Positions 15,913 through 21,543 of a stretch of 21,543 bases of DNA are shown here, piece after piece; within the stretch, counting starts at the first letter, position 1; every line of letters starts with the position of its first letter. A program made the translations under genes and the position numbers. This stretch comes from JAOAJF01 sp046295675. GTDB taxonomy: Archaea > Micrarchaeota > Micrarchaeia > Anstonellales > Anstonellaceae. The stretch is from NCBI GenBank assembly GCA_046295675.1, contig JBKBMW010000008.1, positions 1-21,543 on the forward strand. Reading direction: 5' to 3'. The notes beneath the pieces are model-generated. The model was not told the DNA's origin, did not search any database, and worked only from the letters and a program-made list of their open reading frames with translations.

Positions 15913-16062
15913 TTATATTTTGTTTTTGTCGTATTTTTTTCTTTTTAGAGCCAAGAATTTCATTCTTTTTTTATTAATCAAAGCTTTTTTGGTTTTTTTC
16001 TCTATATCTAAAAATTTTTCTTTTTTTTGACTTATTAAAAAATTTCTTTTGTTTCTATTCAC
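15913..16062 (-). CDS. Small basic protein directly after rnp2 (49 aa, GTG start)
   Basis: The frame starts with GTG at 16062, the base right after the TAA stop of the Pop5/Rpp14 gene (TAAGTG), and ends with TAA at 15913-15915, giving 49 residues. It begins MNRNKRNFLISQKK and is about 40 percent Lys/Arg with no Cys, a likely nucleic-acid-binding or ribosome/RNase P-associated composition. Zero spacing to the previous stop suggests coupled translation. I do not recognise it. Its basic helical character vaguely recalls the N-terminal part of the RNase P subunit Rpp21, but the zinc-binding Cys of that family are absent. In Lys-rich AT-rich DNA a chance frame of this length is possible, so this is a candidate rather than a certain gene. 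Confidence 0.45.
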   Translation of the reverse strand: MNRNKRNFLISQKKEKFLDIEKKTKKALINKKRMKFLALKRKKYDKNKI

Positions 16063-16416
16063 TTATAATTTTTTTTTTATTTTCTTTGAGATTTTAATAC
16101 CTTTTTTTCTTTTTAAAGCATCTATTGTGCCAGAAATTCCAATAAGCTCCAATCTTATCGGATTTCCCCTATAATTATTTACTAAAGAGAAAAAAAAGCA
16201 TACCCTATCCTCTTTTCCTGCAAAAGAAGATAAAATAACTTGGTTATTTTTTTCGTCGCAATTTACCACTTTTAATCCTGTTTCCAAACATCCATAAATT
16301 CCAAAAAATTTTTCAAAAATCTCCTCAATTACTTTAGAAAGCTCTATTTGGCTATTGCTATAATTATAAAATTTATATGCAATGTACCTTTTTTTATTTT
16401 TCAATGAAGGCTTCAT
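16063..16416 (-). CDS. rnp2: RNase P protein component 2 (Pop5/Rpp14)
   Basis: 117 residues, matching the usual length of archaeal Pop5 (about 115-125). It opens KPSLKNKKRYIAYK, the family's typical L-x-x-K-x-R-Y-I start; the middle has G-x-x-G-x-x-x-x-G-L-K-V (about 39-49) and the end carries the R-L-E-L-I-G-I-S-G-T-I-x-A-L signature (88-101), followed by a Lys-rich tail. Family role: binds Rpp30 as a heterotetramer and activates the RNA subunit of RNase P for 5' tRNA maturation in the cytoplasm. It begins 4 nt after the stop of rnp3, in the L15e-rnp3-rnp2 order known from the archaeal exosome superoperon. Proteasome and exosome genes that often follow elsewhere are not here. Confidence 0.88.
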   Translation of the reverse strand: MKPSLKNKKRYIAYKFYNYSNSQIELSKVIEEIFEKFFGIYGCLETGLKVVNCDEKNNQVILSSFAGKEDRVCFFFSLVNNYRGNPIRLELIGISGTIDALKRKKGIKISKKIKKKL

Positions 16417-16420
16417 TTTT

Positions 16421-16888
16421 CTAACCTGTTTTTTCTTCTAAAAATTTTTCTTTTTCTATCTTTTTCAAATACTGATTATCAAATCCAAAATATTTGGAAA
16501 AAAATAAAATCTCATAACGATTTCTAAGTTCAAATTTTTCTTTTGCAAGAGTAAAAAATCTTACATTTACATTATATTTTTTTATAATTTTTAGAGCGAC
16601 TTTCAAATATCCCAATCTTTTTTTCATCTCGTTGAGATCTATCAAAAAAAAATCTGAAATAGCCACTACAAATATGTTTTGGTTTTGAGCCATTATTTTA
16701 GCAAGGGCTTCATCTACCCTATAAGAAGAAATATAAATAAATTTTGTTTTTTTTGCTAAAGCTTTTGCTTCCTCTAAATCTGAAAAAATGCTATAACTTT
16801 TTTTAGCTAAAGATTCTAAACAAACAAGTTCAAGCCCTTGTTTTTTTTCTTCCTCTTTTTCAGCCTTAAATCTTATTATATCATACAT
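16421..16888 (-). CDS. rnp3: RNase P protein component 3 (Rpp30), shortened
   Basis: 155 residues against a usual archaeal length of about 205-215. It starts MYDIIRFKAEKEEE and continues with an alpha/beta pattern; the recognisable part is the C-terminal half of the Rpp30 barrel, with strand VNVRFFTLAKE (about 107-117), then L-R-N-R-Y-E-I-L-F-F (121-130) and a F-G-F (134-136) before the last helix, matching the family's S-A-x-x-x-x-x-L-R-x-P-x-E-L...G block. The opening stretch is compressed, so some early strands seem lost. Family role: partner of Pop5 in RNase P. The ATG adjoins the L15e stop with no gap. Position between L15e and Pop5 supports the call strongly. Confidence 0.85.
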   Translation of the reverse strand: MYDIIRFKAEKEEEKKQGLELVCLESLAKKSYSIFSDLEEAKALAKKTKFIYISSYRVDEALAKIMAQNQNIFVVAISDFFLIDLNEMKKRLGYLKVALKIIKKYNVNVRFFTLAKEKFELRNRYEILFFSKYFGFDNQYLKKIEKEKFLEEKTG

Positions 16889-17365
16889 CTATCTTAAGCC
16901 TCTTACCTTTTTAGCAGCAGAAGTAAGTCCTCTGTAAACTCTTCCTCTTCTTATTTTATATCTATCTCTATCAATTAAAATTACTTCATAGTAAACTAAC
17001 TGGCCATCTTCTCCTACCCAATAAGAATTTAAAACTTCCATATTGGGATATTTTCTTGCAGCTTTTTGCTCAGCCTGTAGTCTCTTTGAAATCCCAGGAG
17101 AAACAAAAAGCACATTTTTGGCAGGTTTTCTTCCACCTGCTGGAGTAGGTCTTTTCCTTTTTCCTTTTTTTATTTTTACTCTAACAACAAGATATCCTTG
17201 TTTTGCTTTATAACCAAGTACTCTTGCCCGTGCCAAATTAGTTGGCTTTTCTAATTTCATTACAGTGCCTTGAGCTCTCCATTCTGTTAGTCTATCTCTA
17301 TATTCTTTACTTCTTTGTGCGTATTCTTTTTGAAATGTTTCTTTTATATACTTATATACTCCCAT
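16889..17365 (-). CDS. rpl15e: Large-subunit ribosomal protein L15e
   Basis: 158 residues. It opens MGVYKYIKETF and has the family's Q-R-S-K-E-Y-R-D-R-L-x-x-W-R (17-30), A-R-x-L-G-Y-K-A-K-Q-G (47-57), the basic K-R-K-R-P-x-x-x-G-G-R-K-P (69-81) and a closing T-S-A-x-K-K-x-R-G-L-R. L15e occurs in archaeal and eukaryotic, not bacterial, ribosomes, so it fixes the domain of the organism. It binds 23S rRNA in the large subunit. AGGTGA lies 5 nt before the ATG. It heads the L15e-rnp3-rnp2 operon; a TATA-like element at 17413-17424 could give a leader of about 30 nt. Confidence 0.98.
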   Translation of the reverse strand: MGVYKYIKETFQKEYAQRSKEYRDRLTEWRAQGTVMKLEKPTNLARARVLGYKAKQGYLVVRVKIKKGKRKRPTPAGGRKPAKNVLFVSPGISKRLQAEQKAARKYPNMEVLNSYWVGEDGQLVYYEVILIDRDRYKIRRGRVYRGLTSAAKKVRGLR

Positions 17366-17412
17366 CTATTCACCTTTTTCAATTCAGGCTAGTGCTGCCT
17401 ACATCTTGAGTT

Positions 17413-17424
17413 ATTATTATATTG
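17413..17424 (-). promoter_or_regulatory. Candidate TATA box for the L15e/RNase P operon
   Basis: AATATAATAATA on the minus strand. A start about 25 bp downstream, near 17395, would give a 30-nt leader carrying the AGGTGA site. A second TATA-like run (TTTATATT, near 17438-17445) lies farther up. Confidence 0.4.
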
Positions 17425-17458
17425 GAAGAAAAAATAATATAAATAAATATGGTGATCT

Positions 17459-18421
17459 TCAAATCATAATCTTTATTTTCAAAGGCTTTGCTATAATTGT
17501 GTCAAACAATATTTTTCTTTCCTTTAAATCGAATAAAACCTTCAAGCCATTGTTTTCATGAAGAGAACTAAAATCTCCAATTATACTAATTTTTTCTTTG
17601 TCTATCTGATCCAAAATCCTTTCTAATCTTTCATTTCCTTCAAACAGGATTTGAAGGGCCTTTTTATTTATACTATTGATAGGGTATTCTTCTATTCTTC
17701 CACTTAATTTTGAATTAAGTCTAATGGTGCTTTTATCAATGTATATTGTACCCTCTAATTCAGACAAAAAAAACTTTTTTATTTGTTTATTAAACATTCG
17801 GCAATAATCTGCAATTTTTCTTTCCTTTAATTCTTTTTCTATTTCTTGTTTTATCAGAGAAATCTCTTGTATTTTTTCTATAATCTGCTTTAAGTTATAA
17901 TAAATAAAATAATTTTGAAGTGGTTTTTTGTTCATTAAAAAAACGTCTATAAGCCTTATGCGATGTTTTGCAATTTTTAAACTATCAGTTATTTCATTTT
18001 CGATCATTTTTCTTTGCTTTTGTTGTAAATGTGGTAAACTAATCAAATCAAGCTGTCTTTTAATTCTGTTGATACTATTTACAATTGCCTCAAATTCGCC
18101 GTTAAGTTTTTTTTGATTTTTTATTATAACTGAATCACCTAAACTTTCAATCAAAACCTTTGCTTCCAGTTGAATTTTTTCAAATGTTTTTTTCTGTTTT
18201 TCAATTTCATCTAATTTCTTCTTCTCCCTTATCTCTTGAATTATCTTAGAAGTTTTCAAACTTAAATAATAAGCTTTTTTTCTGATTTCTTCATAATCCA
18301 CTTCTTTATCCAAAATTTCCAAAACTTCATCCATCAATTTAGCAGTAGTTTTTTCAATCTCTACTGTCTGTTGAGCAATCTCTTTATAATTTAAAATATT
18401 TTTTTCAATTTCCTTATCCAT
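17459..18421 (-). CDS. Coiled-coil protein of unknown function
   Basis: 320 residues, not recognised. Residues 1-215 are almost entirely helical and rich in Lys, Glu, Ile and Leu with heptad-like stretches (about 20-95 and 175-205). After that comes a short beta-rich part (GTIYIDKSTIRL, near 224) and a final strand-like end with many Ile/Leu (KILFDTIIAKPLKIKIMI). It has one Cys and no signal peptide or membrane segment, so it is probably cytoplasmic. GGGAG lies only 1-2 nt before the ATG, an unusually tight ribosome-binding spacing. It is 43 bp after rtcB on the same strand and probably shares its transcript; whether it is linked to RNA repair or tRNA splicing is unknown. Confidence 0.82.
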   Translation of the reverse strand: MDKEIEKNILNYKEIAQQTVEIEKTTAKLMDEVLEILDKEVDYEEIRKKAYYLSLKTSKIIQEIREKKKLDEIEKQKKTFEKIQLEAKVLIESLGDSVIIKNQKKLNGEFEAIVNSINRIKRQLDLISLPHLQQKQRKMIENEITDSLKIAKHRIRLIDVFLMNKKPLQNYFIYYNLKQIIEKIQEISLIKQEIEKELKERKIADYCRMFNKQIKKFFLSELEGTIYIDKSTIRLNSKLSGRIEEYPINSINKKALQILFEGNERLERILDQIDKEKISIIGDFSSLHENNGLKVLFDLKERKILFDTIIAKPLKIKIMI

Positions 18422-18464
18422 ACTCCCAATATCTTAAAAATTATGAAATTTTTAAATCTTCTTA

Positions 18465-19889
18465 CTATCCTTTAAGGACTACAATTGGGGTCATTTTCGC
18501 AACTGGTTTTGACAAACCTGCTCTTTCCACTGCACTAACTACTTCGTCTATATTTTTATAAGCCTGAGGGGCTTCTTCACTAATCAACCCAAACTCGCTT
18601 GCCATCAAAAATATATTCTTATCCTGTAAATTTTTTAGAACCTGTTGTTTTGGAAGATTTCTTTTTGCAGCTGCTCTTGATAAGTTTCTACCTGCTCCAT
18701 GGCATGTAGAACCAAAAGTTTTTTCCATTGCTCCATTCTGCCCAACAAGAACATAACTTGCTGTTCCCATGCTTCCAGGAATTATTACTGGCTGGCCAAC
18801 TTCAAAATACTTTTTTGGCACTCCATCGCTGTTAGCAGGAAATGCTCTTGTTGCTCCTTTCCTATGCACACAAATTTCTCGGGAACCATGTTTTTCAAAT
18901 TTTGCAATATTATGGCAAACATCATAAACCAAATCCATTTTTTCGCTTATTCCCTTTTCTATTATATTGTCAAATGCCTCTCTAATCCAGTGCATAATTA
19001 ATTGCCTATTATTAAATGCATAATTTATTGCGCATTGCATAGCACCAAAATATCTTTCTGCTTCCTTACTATCTAATGGAGCAGAACAAAGCTGTGGGTC
19101 TACTAGCTCTATTTTATACTTTTTTGATGCTTTAAGCATTTCTTGTATGTAATCACTGCAAACTTGGTGGCCAAATCCTCTTGAGCCAGAATGAATCATA
19201 ATCACTATCTGATTTAGCCACAAGCCAAATTTTTTTGCTACATATTCATCATAAATCTTTTCCACTCTTTGAATTTCTATAAAATGATTTCCTGAACCAA
19301 CCGTGCCAAGTTGGTTTTTTCCTCTATCAATAGCCCGTTGCGAGACATATTCAAATCTTGCATTTTTAATCCTACCGTTCTCCTCGCAATTTTCCAAATC
19401 ATCTTTTCTTCCATAACCATTCTCTATTGCCCATAACATTCCATTTAGCACTGCCTCTTCAAGCTGCTTTTTTTCTAATCTTACTTTTCCTTTTTCACCT
19501 ACTCCAGAAGGCACTAATTTAAATATTTCTTTTGCAAGCTGTTCTTTTTTCTGTTCAATCTCCTTATAACCCAATTCTGTTCTAACTAATCTCACTCCAC
19601 AATTTATATCAAAACCCACCCCTCCAGGACTTACCACTCCTCCATCTTCTGGATCAAAAGCAGCCACTCCTCCTATTGGAAAACCATATCCCTCATGGCC
19701 ATCTGGCATAACTGATGCATATTCTATAATCCCAGGTAAAGTAGAAACATTTTTTATCTGTTCAATTGTTTTATCTTGCTGCATTTTTTCTACTAACTTA
19801 TCAGAACCATAAATTTTAACTGCAACTTTCATCTTTCCTTCTTTTTTTATTTCCCATTCTACCTCGTTTAGTTGAAATAACTTAACCAC
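18465..19889 (-). CDS. rtcB: RtcB, 3'-phosphate/5'-OH RNA ligase (tRNA-splicing ligase)
   Basis: 474 residues, close to the 481 of Pyrococcus RtcB and without an intein. Active-site residues are all visible: Asp94 and Cys97 in FDINCGVR, Asn201-His202 in GSGNHF, His233 in IHSGSRG, His326 in DVCHNIAK, and His397 in STCHGAGR, the residue that takes GMP. Family reaction: GTP- and Mn2+-dependent joining of 2',3'-cyclic phosphate or 3'-phosphate ends to 5'-OH ends, which ligates tRNA exons after intron removal in archaea. Start codon is GTG at 19889, with GAGGAGAGGG just upstream; the N-terminus then aligns with the family's. Divergent from the plus-strand gene at 19941, 51 bp away. Confidence 0.98.
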   Translation of the reverse strand: MVKLFQLNEVEWEIKKEGKMKVAVKIYGSDKLVEKMQQDKTIEQIKNVSTLPGIIEYASVMPDGHEGYGFPIGGVAAFDPEDGGVVSPGGVGFDINCGVRLVRTELGYKEIEQKKEQLAKEIFKLVPSGVGEKGKVRLEKKQLEEAVLNGMLWAIENGYGRKDDLENCEENGRIKNARFEYVSQRAIDRGKNQLGTVGSGNHFIEIQRVEKIYDEYVAKKFGLWLNQIVIMIHSGSRGFGHQVCSDYIQEMLKASKKYKIELVDPQLCSAPLDSKEAERYFGAMQCAINYAFNNRQLIMHWIREAFDNIIEKGISEKMDLVYDVCHNIAKFEKHGSREICVHRKGATRAFPANSDGVPKKYFEVGQPVIIPGSMGTASYVLVGQNGAMEKTFGSTCHGAGRNLSRAAAKRNLPKQQVLKNLQDKNIFLMASEFGLISEEAPQAYKNIDEVVSAVERAGLSKPVAKMTPIVVLKG

Positions 19890-19910
19890 TCTATCCCTCT
19901 CCTCTCAAAT

Positions 19911-19920
19911 ATTTATAAAA
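19911..19920 (+). promoter_or_regulatory. Candidate TATA box implying a leaderless transcript for the right-edge gene
   Basis: ATTTATAAAA is centred about 25 bp before the ATG at 19941, and no ribosome-binding site precedes that ATG. Together these fit a transcript starting at or near the start codon. The same 51-bp gap must also hold the leftward rtcB promoter; ATATAAATA on the minus strand near 19927-19935 is the candidate. Confidence 0.45.
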
Positions 19921-19940
19921 TTTAGTATTTATATTTTATT

Positions 19941-21543
19941 ATGTTAGGTGCTTTCAAAGAAAAGCAACAAAATCTTTTTTCTCTTCAACAAGAGAAGTTA
20001 AGAAAATTTTATGATTTTATTTCTAACACTTCATTATTTGATAACCGTTCGCCTTTGGCTTCTTTAAATTTTTTTTTCTTCACTTTAAAAAAGGATTCTC
20101 TTTCATGGAAGGAGCTTTTAACAAAGAAAGAATTCATCTTCAACTCTCTATCGCCTACTGATTATAAATCACTAAAAACTCTTTCAGAAAAAGTTCTTCC
20201 GCAGTATGGAATTAACTCCTCTATAAAAGAAATAAATGGAACAATTGTTTTTGAAGTTTCCTTAAATTGTGATAAATCAACAAAAGAATCGCTCAATCAT
20301 CTAATAGAAGAAGGCAAAACACCATTTAATTCTCTTCAAAAGCCTACTACAGAAAGCGCTTTTAGGCAAGATAACACCAAAGTTGTTGTTATTCCAAAAA
20401 AAACTGAAATTTCTAGACAAGATAGACAAGACCAAACCAAAAAAGAGGAAACCAAACAAAATCCATTTGTTCAATCTAGTAGTAATAATTATAAAAACCC
20501 ATTTACCCCAGTTAGCACAGATGTTTCAAAATCTTTTTATGTCGATCAGGATGGTAATGTAGTAGAAGTAGTAGGAGGCGGGGTTTCAGGGGATCAAGTT
20601 GTAAACTCAATCTCAAATATTTTTTTTAGTCCAGATTCTTGGAATGAAGTGCTTTCAGGTAATGGTAAAGGGTCAGATTATTTAAATATTAGTTTAGATA
20701 TTCTTTCACTTTTTGGTATAGGTTTAATTGCAAAATCCTTAAAGGCAGGAACAAAAACCATAAAATTTTTACTAACCCATGGAGATGAAGTTGCAAAATT
20801 TTTCAAAACTGCTTCAAAAAGTGAAAAATTTATATTTGCAACAAATATCAATAGAATAGCTGCAGCAATGGAAAAGAGTGGAAAAAATATACAAGATGTA
20901 ATAAAATTTTTTAGTAAAGAAAAAAAAGTCAAATTAAAAGTTGTAGAAAATCTTGTCAAGAAAGAAAAACTAAAAAAAATTAAAGTTAATGGAGAAACCT
21001 TTCTTATAAATTCAAAAAACAACAAAATTTGGGGATATATCTTAAAAGAAGGGGAAAGGGAAGTGGCATATAAACTTTCTACTCCTTACCTCCAAATGAC
21101 ATTTTCATCCACATTTAATACTTTTTTTCTTTACTTAGTTACATCGGAAGTTGCAGATACTTTTACCTTCGCATTAAATAAAGATAAATTTTTAGATGAG
21201 TTGCTTTCAAGGTCTTTAGATTCGCAAACAATTAACTCTCTTAAACTGGAAGGAAAGTATGAACCTCTAAAAGAAATCATGTTATCTAAAAATGATTATC
21301 TAACAAAGAGCCTACAAATTAAAAAACTTCTTTCTAATAAAGCAGAAAAAATTTTACCTTATATTAACAATTATCTTATCACTGAAAATTTAGAAAAAGA
21401 AAGAGAAGAAATTGTAAGAAATAACATTCGTTTACTTGGTATAATGTTCTCAACCTTTTATTTATTTGGATTAACAGCAGAGAAAATAGAAAACCTTCTT
21501 TTTAACACAATATTTAAAAATCTTCAAGAAGGAATGAGTAAAA
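19941..21543 (+). CDS. Large protein of unknown function (partial, runs off right edge)
   Basis: 534 complete codons from the ATG at 19941 with no stop before the edge. I do not recognise it. Residues 1-130 look globular and helical; about 131-200 is a low-complexity, Lys/Gln/Thr/Ser-rich linker with repeated R-Q-D and N-P-F motifs (NPFVQ near 174, NPFTP near 186); about 201-220 is Val/Gly-rich. Then hydrophobic helices occur at about 248-267, 383-402 and 496-512, the first followed by a Lys-rich helical segment (260-350) that loosely recalls pre-toxin regions of polymorphic toxins, which is weak inference. There is no N-terminal signal peptide. The start is chosen because the TATA position fits a leaderless message. 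Downstream context is outside the window. Confidence 0.8.
   Translation, partial: MLGAFKEKQQNLFSLQQEKLRKFYDFISNTSLFDNRSPLASLNFFFFTLKKDSLSWKELLTKKEFIFNSLSPTDYKSLKTLSEKVLPQYGINSSIKEINGTIVFEVSLNCDKSTKESLNHLIEEGKTPFNSLQKPTTESAFRQDNTKVVVIPKKTEISRQDRQDQTKKEETKQNPFVQSSSNNYKNPFTPVSTDVSKSFYVDQDGNVVEVVGGGVSGDQVVNSISNIFFSPDSWNEVLSGNGKGSDYLNISLDILSLFGIGLIAKSLKAGTKTIKFLLTHGDEVAKFFKTASKSEKFIFATNINRIAAAMEKSGKNIQDVIKFFSKEKKVKLKVVENLVKKEKLKKIKVNGETFLINSKNNKIWGYILKEGEREVAYKLSTPYLQMTFSSTFNTFFLYLVTSEVADTFTFALNKDKFLDELLSRSLDSQTINSLKLEGKYEPLKEIMLSKNDYLTKSLQIKKLLSNKAEKILPYINNYLITENLEKEREEIVRNNIRLLGIMFSTFYLFGLTAEKIENLLFNTIFKNLQEGMSK

Noticed and set aside
17384..17398. GGCAGCACTAGCC-like small palindrome upstream of L15e
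   Set aside because: Arms are only 3-4 bp; too short to separate from chance.
18699..19001. Plus-strand 100-codon frame inside rtcB
   Set aside because: Antisense to the catalytic core of a confidently identified gene; its composition is that of a shadow frame.
20678..21025. Minus-strand 115-codon hydrophobic frame
   Set aside because: Phe/Leu-rich because it is the complement of Lys-rich codons of the plus-strand gene, which is open across the whole region.
1..21543. CRISPR array, insertion sequence or integrase
   Set aside because: No regularly spaced repeats, no transposase or recombinase motif, and no tRNA gene or attachment-like direct repeat was found, so the locus cannot be shown to be mobile from this window.

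Overview
The window is AT-rich archaeal DNA. The lineage marker is a run of genes found only in Archaea and eukaryotes, all on the minus strand: ribosomal protein L15e, then the RNase P proteins Rpp30 and Pop5/Rpp14. This is the start of the known archaeal exosome/RNase P superoperon order. A tRNA-ligase gene (rtcB) and a pyruvoyl-dependent SpeD-family decarboxylase are also present. Short intergenic spaces, a shortened Rpp30 and giant unknown surface proteins would suit a small-genome (DPANN-like) archaeon, but the lineage cannot be proved from this sequence alone.

Left part (1-15259) is an accessory locus for an envelope machine, arranged around a divergent promoter region at 7118-7254. Leftward run two genes: a 1618-residue protein with an outer domain, two membrane segments, a huge predicted cytoplasmic part and two identically spaced Cys/His zinc ribbons; and a secreted or lipid-anchored protein of at least 731 residues that runs off the left edge. 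Rightward run six polytopic membrane proteins (338-512 residues) with junctions of 0-9 bp or a 4-bp overlap. All six share the same conserved blocks in the same order, so they are divergent paralogues. The last gene of this run is a membrane-anchored single-HKD phospholipase D-family (Nuc-like) protein. The best functional guess is a type IV secretion- or DNA-transfer-like channel built from six VirB6/TrbL/CedA-like subunits. This is inference: no VirB4-type ATPase or coupling protein lies inside the window.

Middle and right part (15385-19889, all minus strand) is housekeeping: rtcB, a coiled-coil protein, L15e, rnp3, rnp2, a previously unlisted 49-residue basic ORF starting right at the rnp2 stop, and a speD-like gene with a perfect inverted repeat just upstream. 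The right edge (19941-21543, plus strand, divergent from rtcB) begins a large unrecognised protein with a low-complexity linker and hydrophobic helices, open at the window edge.

No stretch longer than 300 bases lacks a gene. I saw no rRNA, tRNA, CRISPR array, transposase or integrase.
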